Below, piece by piece: positions 41,917 to 53,169 of a stretch of 64,000 bases of DNA. Position numbers and translations under genes: made by a program. Where the stretch lies: contig NZ_CP095049.1 in the NCBI RefSeq assembly GCF_022919135.1, positions 5,088,501 through 5,152,500 on the forward strand, in the 5' to 3' direction. Within the stretch, counting starts at the first letter, position 1. Every line of letters begins with the position of its first letter. Source of the DNA: Hymenobacter cellulosivorans. Lineage in GTDB: Bacteria; Bacteroidota; Bacteroidia; Cytophagales; Hymenobacteraceae. The notes below the pieces were generated by a model that did no database searches, was not told the DNA's origin, and worked only from the letters and a program-made list of their open reading frames with translations.

Positions 41917-42873
41917 CTATTTGGCGGGCGCTACACCCTTGACGGTTTGCACGATGGGCTGAATGGTGCCGTCGGGGTTATAGCGCAGGTCGTCCACGCA
42001 GATGGAGCGCCGGTAGCTGCCGCCGGTGGGCAGGGAGCCGTTGTGATAGAAGAAATAGCTCTTGCCCTTGTAGTCGATAATACCAGGATGGGTCGTGAAG
42101 CTGTTGGGCACGTTTTCCTGGATGATGCCCCGGTACGTCCAGGGCCCGGCGGCGCTGGGAGCAGTACAGTACTCTATCATTTCGGGCTTGGTACCGGCGC
42201 CGGCGTACACGAGGTAGTACAGTTTCTGACGCTTGTACACCCAAGGGCCTTCGATGTAGTTCTTGGGCGTAATGACGTTGATGGGGCCGGCCAGCTCGGT
42301 CATGTTGTCCTTGAGCTTCACCCAGCGGCAGCTTAAGTTGCCCCAGTACAGGTACACCTGCTGGTCGTCGTCCACGAAAACCGTGGGGTCTATATCGTCC
42401 CAGGCGTGGGGCTTGTCCTTAGTCATTTCATTCACGATGAGCGCCTTGCCAATAGCATCCTTGAACGGGCCGGTGGGCCGGTCCGATACGGCTACCCCAA
42501 TGGCCGCGCCACCCTGGCTGTTGTCGTCTTTCTTGTGAAACGTCGACACAAACCAGTAAAACTTGCCCTTGTGATACACGCACTGCGCCGCGTAGGCATC
42601 GCCGGTGGCCCAGGAGAAAGTTTTGGGCGAGAGGCGCGTGCCGTAGTCTTTCCAGTGCACCATGTCGGTGGTGGAATAGATGCGCCAGTCGGGCATCTTG
42701 TAGTTGGTTTCCTGCACCGAAGCCGTATCGTGGCCGGTATACAGAAATAGCGTGTCGCGGTACACCAGCGGCGCTGGGTCGGCCGTAAATACGTCTTTGA
42801 TAATGGGGTTTTGCGCCCGCACGGCCAGGGAGGCCCCAAAGCCTAGCAGGGCGACGAGGAAGGTATTTTTCAT
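41917..42873 (-). CDS. GH43 glycosidase (arabinosidase/xylosidase type), single domain
   Basis: A 318-residue exported GH43 enzyme. The signal peptide ends near VRAQ. The five-bladed beta-propeller has the catalytic residues in TADPAPLVY (general base Asp), DDIDPTVFVDD (pKa-tuning Asp) and YIEGPWVYK (acid Glu). It has no accessory domain. GH43 enzymes remove arabinose or xylose from arabinoxylan chains and oligomers; sequence alone does not decide which. The ATG at 42873 begins the signal peptide. It is the last gene of the seven-gene enzyme run. Confidence 0.92.
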   Translation of the reverse strand: MKNTFLVALLGFGASLAVRAQNPIIKDVFTADPAPLVYRDTLFLYTGHDTASVQETNYKMPDWRIYSTTDMVHWKDYGTRLSPKTFSWATGDAYAAQCVYHKGKFYWFVSTFHKKDDNSQGGAAIGVAVSDRPTGPFKDAIGKALIVNEMTKDKPHAWDDIDPTVFVDDDQQVYLYWGNLSCRWVKLKDNMTELAGPINVITPKNYIEGPWVYKRQKLYYLVYAGAGTKPEMIEYCTAPSAAGPWTYRGIIQENVPNSFTTHPGIIDYKGKSYFFYHNGSLPTGGSYRRSICVDDLRYNPDGTIQPIVQTVKGVAPAK

Positions 42874-42940
42874 AAAGCCAGAGTAAAGGATAGAACGTTT
42901 GCCCAGCCTGGGGCGAAGAAGCCTGTACTGGCCAGGTGAC

Positions 42941-44884
<1,944 letters not shown>

Positions 44885-44947
44885 CTAGCCGGCCAGATAA
44901 GTGGTGGGAATATCAGACGGTTTGCAAGCGCACGGCTTCTTGACTTC

Positions 44948-46294
44948 TTACTCAAACTTGACCCAGTCAATGGCCACGGGCGTGTTGGTTTTGGAAGAAA
45001 CGACCAGTGCATGGGTGCCGGGCTTGAAGGCTGCTACAGGTGCTTTTACCTCCTGCCACTGGTCGCCCTTCGGCACGGCTACCTGGGCTAGCATGGGGCC
45101 CGTGGCCCCGTCGGTGCGCAGCTGGACTGTGGCGCCGGCGGCGGCCTGCACACGTAGGGTTACTGTTTTAAGGGCCAGTTTGCCAAAGGCTACGCCGTTG
45201 TACTGCACCCAGCCTTGGTTATCGGCAAACACGGTTTTCCAGCCTTGGAAGGCGTTGGCCGGGTCCAGAAAGGCAATGGAAGCGCCGCGGCTGCTCAGGC
45301 GGCTGTAGCGGTCTAGTTGGATTTTCTGGCGGGCATCAGTCAGGCCTACGCCGCGCAGGGTAGGCACCACTTTGCGGATGGCCCCGTTGGGCTCGAAAAA
45401 CAAGCTGTCCATTCGAACCGAGCGGTTCTTGTCGAAGGCCGGCGACAAGTCGTTGTGGTGGTAGAACAGGTACCACTGGTTGTTGAGCTCCAGCAGGGAG
45501 TGGTGATTGGTCCAGCAGCCCGTCGGCGACTCGTCCATGATGACACCCTTCACCGTGAACGGGCCCAGCGGGCTGATGCTGGTAGCGTATTCGAGGCGCT
45601 CCGTCTTGTTCTCCACGTGCGGATACGTGAGGTAGTAGATGCCCTTGCGCTCAAACACAAACGGGCCTTCTTTCAGGCCTTTGGTGGGCAGCTCGCCCAG
45701 CGTAACGGGCTCCGAAGCCAGCTCCAGCATGTTCGGCTTGAGTTTAGCGGCGTAGATGTTGCCCTCCGACCAGTATAGGTAAGCCTGTCCGTCCTTGTCA
45801 ATCAGCACGTTGGGGTCGATGCCGCGCACGCCCTTGATGGGCTGGGGCTCCGGCACGAAGGGGCCGGTGGGCTTATCCGCCACGGCCACCCCCACCGTAA
45901 AGCCCTTGTTGATGGTGGTATCCTTGGGGGTAGTGGGAAAGTAGAAGTAGTATTTGCCGTTGCGGGCAATGCAGTCGGGCGCCCACATGCTGTAGCTGTC
46001 GGGCTTCACCCAAGGCACCTTATTCTGGGTCACGATGACGCCGTGGTCGGTCCAGTCGGTGAGGTTAGCCGATGAAAACACGTGGTAGTCTTCCATCACA
46101 AACCAGCCGGCCCGCCCCCGGCCGGGCGCGGCCGGAATATCGTGCGAGGGGTACACGTACACCCGCCCGTTGAACACCCGCGCCGTGGGGTCGGCCGTAA
46201 ACTGGCTGGTAATAAACGGGTTCTGGGCCTGCGCAGCACCTCCCAGCAGGAGAACCAGCCCGCTCAACAGATACGGCAGCTTATTATGTAGCAT
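44948..46294 (-). CDS. GH43 glycosidase with CBM6-like module
   Basis: A 448-residue exported enzyme. Signal peptide GGAAQAQ. The GH43 propeller (about 25-320) has FTADPTARVF (base), RGIDPNVLID and LKEGPFVFER (acid). A C-terminal beta-sandwich (about 325-448) with VQYNGVAFGKLALK, TVQLRTDGATGPML and a final VAIDWVKFE looks like a CBM6 module that binds xylan or arabinose side chains. This layout is common for arabinoxylan arabinofuranohydrolases. It follows the next GH43 gene by only 12 bases, so the two are co-expressed. Confidence 0.93.
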   Translation of the reverse strand: MLHNKLPYLLSGLVLLLGGAAQAQNPFITSQFTADPTARVFNGRVYVYPSHDIPAAPGRGRAGWFVMEDYHVFSSANLTDWTDHGVIVTQNKVPWVKPDSYSMWAPDCIARNGKYYFYFPTTPKDTTINKGFTVGVAVADKPTGPFVPEPQPIKGVRGIDPNVLIDKDGQAYLYWSEGNIYAAKLKPNMLELASEPVTLGELPTKGLKEGPFVFERKGIYYLTYPHVENKTERLEYATSISPLGPFTVKGVIMDESPTGCWTNHHSLLELNNQWYLFYHHNDLSPAFDKNRSVRMDSLFFEPNGAIRKVVPTLRGVGLTDARQKIQLDRYSRLSSRGASIAFLDPANAFQGWKTVFADNQGWVQYNGVAFGKLALKTVTLRVQAAAGATVQLRTDGATGPMLAQVAVPKGDQWQEVKAPVAAFKPGTHALVVSSKTNTPVAIDWVKFE

Positions 46295-46306
46295 GGGGCT
46301 AAGGGG

Positions 46307-47899
46307 TTACTTGGTTCCGGTAGTGGTATCCGCAATGCGGAAATAGTCGAAGTCGGCGTAGCCGCCAGCCGTCTTAGTGGCGTAGGTAAAGAGCCCAAAC
46401 CGGTAGCCCATAAAATGCGGCAGCGTGTAGGCCATCTTGAGCGGCGCGCCAATGGCTTTCCAGGCTTTCCCGTCGAGGCTATAGTAGAACGTGGCCACGT
46501 CCTTGCGCTCCGTAAAGTCGCATTCCGCTTTGAAATAGACGGTATTTTGCTTGAGCGGCAGGCGTTGCAGCTCCACGGGCTTTTCCGACTCGGCGCTAAT
46601 CATGACGATGGATTTTGCGCCGTTGCGGTAATCTACCCCCACTAGGCCATACCGTTTTTGCAGCAGGGCTAGGCCAGCAAAGTCACCTTCCTTGAGGTGC
46701 GACACCTCCAGGGCAGTCGTGCCAGCACAGGTGGGCCCGATGGTGCGTTGGGTTAGCGTGTTGCGGGCTAGCAGAAACGTGGTGTCTACGCGGCCGGTTT
46801 TCAGGCGCAGGTAGCCCGCGCGGTCGGTAAGTGACCAGAGGGAATTTTCGGGATTGTGATTCCACTGCCACACCAGCGGCAGGGTGGGCTCACCCTTGCG
46901 CCGGTTAAACTCATCCGAGGCCACTAGGCCAGGTATCAGGCCTTTGCTGGGCGGTAAGGGCAACGTTTGGGGCACCTTGCCGGCCGGGCTTCCCAGCACC
47001 GGCCAGCCATCGGTCCACGTCACGGGCACCAGGTATGGAATGCGGCCCACGGCGCCGTAGTCGCGGAACAGGTAGGAAAACCACCGGCCATCGGGTGTGT
47101 CGATGAGACCACCCTGGGCCACGCCCAGGTCTTGCAGCGCCACCCGCCCTTCGTAGGGGCCGGTGAGTTTGTCGGCGCGGTGCACCACCACGGTACGCAT
47201 ACCGTCCCTGGGCCACACTATATTGAAGAGGTAGTACTTGCCCTTGATCTTAAACAGCTGGGAGCCTTCCGCTTGCAGATTGATATTGGGGCCGGACGGA
47301 GCGCTGGCATTTTCAATAAGTACCTGCTCCGTGGTGCCGGGCTTCACGCCGGAGGCATCGGCCGTCAGCTCAATCAGTCGCAGCTTGCCGGCACCATACA
47401 CCAGGTACACGCGGCCATCATCGTCAAAAAACAAGGAATGGTCGTGGTAGCTGGGCTTAAACGACGCGACTTTCCAGGGGCCCTTTTCGATATTCTTGGT
47501 GGAATACACGTAGGTTTTGCCGGTCGTCTGGGCAAAGGTCGAGACGTAATACGTGCCTTGGTGAAACCGCAGGCTGCTTGCCCACGAGCCCCGGCCGTAG
47601 GTGCTCTTACCGTTGGTCAGCGTCAATTCATCCTGGCTCCCCAGCGTGTCAGAGGCGTAGCTGACCAGCTGCCAGTTCACCAAGTCCGTAGACTTCATAA
47701 TGGGCACGCCCGGACTCATGTGCATGGTGGTGCTGCTCATGTAGTACGTCTTGCCCACCCGAATCATGGACAGGTCCGGCACATCGGCGAAGATGACCGG
47801 GTTTTGCGCCGGCCTCACTTGCGCAGCGAGCGGCAAAACAGAAGCTGTGGCAAGGACTAATCCGAGGACGAAAGCACTTCGCTTTAGGGAGTAAGGCAT
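46307..47899 (-). CDS. GH43 glycosidase with C-terminal beta-sandwich
   Basis: A 530-residue exported enzyme. The N-terminal GH43 propeller (about 30-320) shows FADVPDLSMIRVG (base region), HDHSLFFDDDGRVYLVYG and NLQAEGSQLFK (acid Glu). A C-terminal concanavalin-like beta-sandwich domain (about 335-525, SDEFNRR to DYFRIAD) is typical of GH43 beta-xylosidases and arabinofuranosidases of subfamily 12 kind. It probably removes side-chain or terminal pentoses. It is part of the same operon. Confidence 0.93.
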   Translation of the reverse strand: MPYSLKRSAFVLGLVLATASVLPLAAQVRPAQNPVIFADVPDLSMIRVGKTYYMSSTTMHMSPGVPIMKSTDLVNWQLVSYASDTLGSQDELTLTNGKSTYGRGSWASSLRFHQGTYYVSTFAQTTGKTYVYSTKNIEKGPWKVASFKPSYHDHSLFFDDDGRVYLVYGAGKLRLIELTADASGVKPGTTEQVLIENASAPSGPNINLQAEGSQLFKIKGKYYLFNIVWPRDGMRTVVVHRADKLTGPYEGRVALQDLGVAQGGLIDTPDGRWFSYLFRDYGAVGRIPYLVPVTWTDGWPVLGSPAGKVPQTLPLPPSKGLIPGLVASDEFNRRKGEPTLPLVWQWNHNPENSLWSLTDRAGYLRLKTGRVDTTFLLARNTLTQRTIGPTCAGTTALEVSHLKEGDFAGLALLQKRYGLVGVDYRNGAKSIVMISAESEKPVELQRLPLKQNTVYFKAECDFTERKDVATFYYSLDGKAWKAIGAPLKMAYTLPHFMGYRFGLFTYATKTAGGYADFDYFRIADTTTGTK

Positions 47900-47924
47900 G
47901 GCAGAAAATACCGGGGCAAGTGGG

Positions 47925-49232
47925 TTAGTAGTGAGACGCCGGCTTGATAGCCTGGTAGTTGCCGCTGAGGTGCATCAGGCTGAATAAGTATAGCAGGCCG
48001 TCATAATACGGGTCGAAGTAGCCGTCTTCGTAGGGCGCCAGCTTGGCATTCCAGAGCGCGTGCACGAAGTCCAGTTTCTGCTTGTCCTGACTTGCCAGGG
48101 AGGCCGCCGCTGAGGTGGCTACCAGGCCTAGCGAATGTCGGAGCTTCTTGACCTCGCCGGCCTGCAGAATGAAATCGGGCCGCGAGCCATCCACGTTGAA
48201 CTGGTCTTCGAAGGTGTTGAGGCCCTTGCTGCGCAGAAAGCTTTGGAAACGTTGGGCGTACTGCTCCTGCCACGCTTTGTCCTTGCCAAACCACACGTAG
48301 TCCATGGCGATGTTCATGGGTACGCGCCAGGAATCATAGCGGAAGGCGGGCGGCGCCCATTTGGTAGCGTGTGGTTTCCCGCTAAACTCGGTGTAATCGT
48401 AGTTGAGGCCGGTTACGGGGTTACAGGCGCGGTGCAGAAACGCCCGCGACGTATCGGCGCAGGCCCGGTAAAACTGCTCGTGCCCATCCTTGGCATACTC
48501 GGCCCATACTTCCAGAAAAGCCGGCAGGTGGTACGAGGGGTCAGTCCAGTTATACATGTCCCCGACCGGCACAAAGGATATCTGCTTGTGCTGGGTGTTG
48601 ATGAGGTTATAGACGCCGCCGGTGCCATCCTTTTTCCACATGGCATCCAGGATGTTGCGCGCCTCTTTATAGTAGTTGATGCCGGTAGTGTTTCCCCAGC
48701 GGTTGGAAGCAAACAACAGACTGGTCACGAAATACAGCTCGCCATCGGAGGCCGGCCCTTCGGAGTTGAGCTTCATGGTGGTGGTGCTGAAACTCCAGGC
48801 GAAATAGCTTTTTAAAGGACCTTCCTGGTGCTGCAGGTACTTCTTCGACCAGCGCCAGATTCGGTCAAACACCTCCTTCTTGTTCAGCTGTACCGCCACC
48901 ATCAACCCATACGAAACCCCTTCGGTCCGGACGTCGTGGTTCTTCAAATCCGACACGTAGGCCATGGAGTCGCCCACTTCGAAGTACACCCGGTTAGGCC
49001 CCTCAAAAACGTCGTGGTAGGCCTGCTTCACCTTCTGGTCTATATCGGCCTGGCTATAGCCCGTTTCCCGCAGCAGATTAGGGTACTGCCCCGTGTAAAA
49101 CGCTCCTTTCCGGGTTGGCTTGGCCTGTTTGGGCAGGCGTTGCGCCGTACTGCTCCCGAGGCCTAGGCTCAGCACACACAGCAGCAGACAGATGCCCTTA
49201 CTGCGTTGAAGAAATTGGAGATAGTGGTTCAT
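47925..49232 (-). CDS. GH8 exo-oligoxylanase-like enzyme (Rex type)
   Basis: A 435-residue exported GH8 enzyme. After the signal peptide, NHDVRTEGVSYGLMVAVQL holds the general acid Glu104. GPASDGELYFVTSLLFA and PVGDMYNWTDPSYHLPAFL follow. The pattern matches the reducing-end-xylose-releasing exo-oligoxylanases, which trim xylo-oligosaccharides from the reducing end, more than GH8 endocellulases. In a xylan operon this role fits well. It lies 25 bases from the next GH43 gene. Confidence 0.9.
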   Translation of the reverse strand: MNHYLQFLQRSKGICLLLCVLSLGLGSSTAQRLPKQAKPTRKGAFYTGQYPNLLRETGYSQADIDQKVKQAYHDVFEGPNRVYFEVGDSMAYVSDLKNHDVRTEGVSYGLMVAVQLNKKEVFDRIWRWSKKYLQHQEGPLKSYFAWSFSTTTMKLNSEGPASDGELYFVTSLLFASNRWGNTTGINYYKEARNILDAMWKKDGTGGVYNLINTQHKQISFVPVGDMYNWTDPSYHLPAFLEVWAEYAKDGHEQFYRACADTSRAFLHRACNPVTGLNYDYTEFSGKPHATKWAPPAFRYDSWRVPMNIAMDYVWFGKDKAWQEQYAQRFQSFLRSKGLNTFEDQFNVDGSRPDFILQAGEVKKLRHSLGLVATSAAASLASQDKQKLDFVHALWNAKLAPYEDGYFDPYYDGLLYLFSLMHLSGNYQAIKPASHY

Positions 49233-49280
49233 CGACTAATCCGCTGGATGTAACTGCGTGTTCTATGGCTAGGCCTAGGG

Positions 49281-51209
49281 CTAGGGCTGGACTACAAAGC
49301 CGCCCCGCGCCGGCAGCGTCACGCTGATGGTGGCCCCGGCCACGGCCTGGGTACTGAAGCTGCGGTTGGTAGCGCCATCGGTGATGAGGGTACCCTTTTG
49401 CAGGCCTAGCTGGCTGAGGTCGAGTTGGATGGTTTTAGGGACGTCGGTGCCGTTGATGCCGGCCACGTACCACGCGCCGCCGGGGGCCTGGCGGGCCAGC
49501 ACGGCATACTGACCGGGGTAGCCATCCAGAAATTTCACATCGGCCCAGCGCGGCGGCAGCTTTTGCACAAATTCCCGCACGTAGGCTGGCTGCGCAGCCA
49601 TGCCCTCGGGCACCTCCGCATAGTGTTGAATGCCCGACTGAAACAGCACCGACAGGGCAAGCTCAAACGCATTGGAGGTGCGGCGCTGCTTACCCCTGAT
49701 TTCGGAAAATGCCATGGGCGTGAAGTCCATGGCCCCTACCGCGTTGCGGGTGAAGGGCAGCACGGCGCAGTGCGTGGGCTCCTGGTCGGTGTTGGCCTGG
49801 TCGAAGGTCAGGAACTCGAACCCGCGCACGGCTTCCATGGTCATCAGGTTGGGGTAGGTGCGGTTCCAGCCCCTGGGAATAGTGGTGCCGTGAAAGTTCA
49901 CCAGCAGCCCGGCCTGGGCGGCATCGGTCAGCAGGTCTTGGTAGTAGTTCATAAACGACTGCCCATCCCCACCGAAAAAGTCGATTTTCACCCCTGCAAC
50001 TCCCATTTGCTTGATGCGGGCAAATTCCTTGCGGCGGCTTTCGGCCTCGAATAATACATTGGTGGGAGTTTGCGGAGCCTCGTTCCAATGGCCATTGGAG
50101 TTATACCACACCAACAGGCCTACGTTCTTGCTGCGGGCATACTGGGCCAGCTCCTGCATTTTGTCGTAGCCAATTTGCTTGTCCCAGAGGGCATCGACCA
50201 GGCAGTAGCCCCAGCCCATGCCAGCCGAATAGTCGATGAAGCGACGCTGCACGTCGTAGGTGGTCTTCTCGTCGCCAAGCAACACCCACGACCACGACGA
50301 CTTACCCGGTGCAGCAGGCAAAGCTGTCGATTGGGCAGCCGGACTTACGTCAGTGGTCAGCGTCGACTCCACAATTGGCCGCAAGGAGTTGCCCACCACC
50401 AGCACGCGCCAGGGCGTGCGCCACGGCAGCCGGCTTTCGGGCAGCAGCGCAGCCTCGGGCGTAGTGCGCTCCGGGGCCTGCGGAAAGGCGATGCTGTATT
50501 CCGCATCGGGCGCGGCGTGGCCTAGGTGGGTGCCGCTATAGGTACGCCCCATGCCGGCCTCCGTGAGCAGCACCCAGTGCCCGCTCACCTCAAACAGCGC
50601 CGGAAACGACCACCCCTGCCCTATTGTAGAAGGCGTGCCGGCTGCAATACCCCGCTGGTAGTACTCCTCATACGAGGGCTGCGTATTGGCAAACCCAGTC
50701 TGGGCTTTGGCGTGCGGGTGCAGCCAGCCTTTGGCACTGGTCGGCAAGTGGAAGGTGGTAGCTTCCGCTGAAATGCGCTGCACTTCCTGGCTGTTGCCTT
50801 CTACCACATACTGAAACGCTACCCCATCGTCGGATACCTGAAACACCACGCTCAACTGCGGCCCATTAGCCTGGCCCTGGAAGTGCACCACGCGCCGGTT
50901 GGCTCGGTAGCGGCAGTTGGCCCGCTTGTCGGTGGTGAGCTGGTAGTTGTCGGTTATGGTAGTTTGTTTGTCGGCTTTCGTCAGCTTAAGGCCCTGTGTG
51001 AGGTCGGCGCTGGCCAGTTGCAGCCCCAGCCGCGAGGGGCGCAGCAGCTCCGCCTGCCGGTAGCGCACGGCGTAGGTTGGCTGGCCCTGGGGCGTTACGT
51101 CTACGGTCACCTGCACGGCCCCATCAGGACTGGTAATGCGGACAGGGTTGGCCGCCTGAGCCGCGGCGAGTGGTAGCACGAGCAGGCAAATAAGTGGGGT
51201 TAAGCGCAT
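49281..51209 (-). CDS. GH97 glycosidase, retaining-type active site
   Basis: A 642-residue exported enzyme. The N-terminal GH97 beta-sandwich (about 25-270) is followed by a TIM barrel (about 280-560) and a C-terminal beta domain. VAGVKIDFFGGDG places Asp410 where the nucleophile of retaining GH97 alpha-galactosidases lies, with the likely acid/base Glu459 in MTMEAVRGFE. This sets it apart from the inverting SusB alpha-glucosidases. Galactose side chains on some xylans would be a possible substrate, but another alpha-glycoside cannot be excluded. It lies 36 bases after the leading GH43 gene. Confidence 0.9.
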   Translation of the reverse strand: MRLTPLICLLVLPLAAAQAANPVRITSPDGAVQVTVDVTPQGQPTYAVRYRQAELLRPSRLGLQLASADLTQGLKLTKADKQTTITDNYQLTTDKRANCRYRANRRVVHFQGQANGPQLSVVFQVSDDGVAFQYVVEGNSQEVQRISAEATTFHLPTSAKGWLHPHAKAQTGFANTQPSYEEYYQRGIAAGTPSTIGQGWSFPALFEVSGHWVLLTEAGMGRTYSGTHLGHAAPDAEYSIAFPQAPERTTPEAALLPESRLPWRTPWRVLVVGNSLRPIVESTLTTDVSPAAQSTALPAAPGKSSWSWVLLGDEKTTYDVQRRFIDYSAGMGWGYCLVDALWDKQIGYDKMQELAQYARSKNVGLLVWYNSNGHWNEAPQTPTNVLFEAESRRKEFARIKQMGVAGVKIDFFGGDGQSFMNYYQDLLTDAAQAGLLVNFHGTTIPRGWNRTYPNLMTMEAVRGFEFLTFDQANTDQEPTHCAVLPFTRNAVGAMDFTPMAFSEIRGKQRRTSNAFELALSVLFQSGIQHYAEVPEGMAAQPAYVREFVQKLPPRWADVKFLDGYPGQYAVLARQAPGGAWYVAGINGTDVPKTIQLDLSQLGLQKGTLITDGATNRSFSTQAVAGATISVTLPARGGFVVQP

Positions 51210-51245
51210 AAATGGAACATGAAAGCGTCGTTGGCAGACCGTGGA

Positions 51246-52916
51246 TTACTTCTTATACATGGGGTCGTGCCCCTCGTATTTCAGCCACTTAAAGGAGGCG
51301 GTGTTGGTAGTAGGCTGCCCGGCCGATGTGCCATACATACCGTACAGGCAGCCGATAAAGCCCCCCGCTACCTGCGTGCTCAAAAAGCGCGCATCTACCT
51401 TGTCTTTCAGCACCGTATAGTTCTTGCCATCCTCCGAAAAACGGAAGCTGTAGGTGTCGCCGTCGGCATTGATGCGCAGCTGCACCTTACCGGCTGCCGA
51501 TTTAAGAGGGGCTTTGGCCAGCAGCTCCGGGCTTTTCGCATCGGTCGTGCTCTTGAATAGCTGAACAACAGGCTTACCATTCTCTACTGATTTGCAGAGG
51601 TAGTAGAAGTGCTTCTCATCTTGGAAAGCCACCAGGCCTGCTGTTTCATTCGCCGCCTTGGCCGCAAAGGTCAGTTCAGTTTCGGCGCTGCCAACCATGT
51701 GCTGTTGCCGCTTGCCGATGAAGGCTGGGTTGCCCATTTCGGCACAGGTTTCGGGCTTCAGCTTCAGAGTAAGGCCTTTTGCCTTGCTCAGGGAGAAATT
51801 GGTGCTGTCTACCGTGCGCAGGAACAGCAGCGCCGGGTCGAGTTGCTTCTCAAAGGTGAGCGTGTAGCCAAAGTTGCCGCTCTGCGGCAGCACACCGGGC
51901 TGCTTTACCTCCGGGAAGTTGGCCTTGTAAGAATATTGCACGCCGTTAGGACCCGGGTCCATCACCGGCCACTCGTCTTTCCACACCACGGGCACAATGA
52001 AGGTTTCGCGGCCCGTATTGTAGAAGTTGTCTTCGTAGGGCCGCACGGCCAGGAAAATAGCGTAGGTCTTGCCATCGGGCCCTTCCACGAACTGCGCGTG
52101 CCCCGCCGAAGTGATGGGGTCTTTGCGGTCTTTGGGCAGCTCGCGCTGCGAGAGAATAGGGTTTTTCTCGTAGGGCACAAACGGCCCTAGCGGCGCCTTG
52201 CTGCGAAATACCACCTCCGTGTGGTTAACCGACGTACCGCCCTCGGCCGCATAGAGGTAGTACCAGTCATTGCGCTTCATCAGGTGCGGCCCCTCAATCC
52301 AGACCGGCTTTTTGCTTAGGTCTACCCCACCGTTGACCACGATTTTAGCCTCGCCCACGGTTTGCAGCGTTTTCGGGTTCAGCTCGATGATCTTGATGGA
52401 GCGGTGACCATCGTAAAGCGGCTTATTGTCGGGCGGGTCGCTGTTGTAGATGACGTAGGCTTTGTCGCCCTCAAAGTACAGCGAGGGGTCGATGCCCTTC
52501 ACTTCGGGCAAAAACACCGGGTTGCTCCAGGGCCCAGCGGGGTTCTTGGCCGTCACTACAAAGTTGCCCTTGTGGTCAATCAGCGTGCACGTGACGTAGT
52601 ACGTGCCGTTGTAGTACTCAATAGCCGGCGCAAATAACCCACGGGTCATTCGGTCACCCATAAAGGTCATTTGCGAAGGCCGGTCAATTACATTACCCAC
52701 CTGCTTCCAGTTCTTGAGGTCCCGGCTATGCATTACCGGGATGCCGGGGAAGTACGAGAAAGTGGAGTTGACCAGATAGTAATCCTTACCCACCTTCACA
52801 ATGCTGGGGTCCGGGTAAAAGCCGGCCAGGATAGGATTAACCAAGTCAATCGATTGTGCAAACAAGCCCGCAGTTTGCAGCAACAGGGCGGCCAAAGTGG
52901 CCAGACGTTTTTTCAT
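51246..52916 (-). CDS. GH43 xylan beta-1,4-xylosidase with C-terminal beta-sandwich
   Basis: A 556-residue exported enzyme. After the signal peptide (LLLQTAGLFAQ), LAGFYPDPSIVKVGKDYYLV carries the base Asp, VKGIDPSLYFEG the pKa-tuning Asp and WIEGPHLMKR the acid Glu. VNSTFSYFPGIPVMHSRDLK is characteristic of XynB-type xylosidases. The C-terminal half (about 350-550) is the xylosidase-type beta-sandwich that completes the active site. The ATG at 52916 starts the signal peptide. It leads the seven-gene enzyme run, and a possible LacI-type operator lies about 45 bases upstream. Confidence 0.93.
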   Translation of the reverse strand: MKKRLATLAALLLQTAGLFAQSIDLVNPILAGFYPDPSIVKVGKDYYLVNSTFSYFPGIPVMHSRDLKNWKQVGNVIDRPSQMTFMGDRMTRGLFAPAIEYYNGTYYVTCTLIDHKGNFVVTAKNPAGPWSNPVFLPEVKGIDPSLYFEGDKAYVIYNSDPPDNKPLYDGHRSIKIIELNPKTLQTVGEAKIVVNGGVDLSKKPVWIEGPHLMKRNDWYYLYAAEGGTSVNHTEVVFRSKAPLGPFVPYEKNPILSQRELPKDRKDPITSAGHAQFVEGPDGKTYAIFLAVRPYEDNFYNTGRETFIVPVVWKDEWPVMDPGPNGVQYSYKANFPEVKQPGVLPQSGNFGYTLTFEKQLDPALLFLRTVDSTNFSLSKAKGLTLKLKPETCAEMGNPAFIGKRQQHMVGSAETELTFAAKAANETAGLVAFQDEKHFYYLCKSVENGKPVVQLFKSTTDAKSPELLAKAPLKSAAGKVQLRINADGDTYSFRFSEDGKNYTVLKDKVDARFLSTQVAGGFIGCLYGMYGTSAGQPTTNTASFKWLKYEGHDPMYKK

Positions 52917-52959
52917 ACTCTTGATTTTCACGTGTACACTTGCCGGGTGAAGGTACAGT

Positions 52960-52971
52960 TTAAGCGCTTTA
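52960..52971. promoter_or_regulatory. Possible LacI-type operator before the enzyme operon
   Basis: A self-complementary AAGCGCTT core (52962-52969) with T-rich flanks lies about 45 bases upstream of the first xylosidase start. The central CG palindrome is typical of LacI-family operators. No LacI gene is in the window. Confidence 0.3.
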
Positions 52972-53109
52972 GCTAAAAAAATTATCGGATTCTGGATCCT
53001 GTTCCCCAGGCCCATCCGCAGCCAGGGTAAGTCGGCGCAGGTGCGCCAGCCACTAGGCTCTGAAACCTACGCGGTTATGCGGTGGGGCTTTGGATCGGGC
53101 ACTCGAAAG

Positions 53110-53153
53110 AAAGCCGGCTCGCCACCTTGCAGAAGGCAGCGGGCCGGCTTTTG
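53110..53153 (-). terminator. Terminator after susD
   Basis: A nine-base stem (53110-53118 with 53143-53151) closes a longer GC-rich hairpin, with T after it on the plus strand and on the minus strand. It separates susD from the enzyme operon, so the two may be transcribed apart. Confidence 0.6.
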
Positions 53154-53169
53154 TCGAAGCGGCTAGAAA

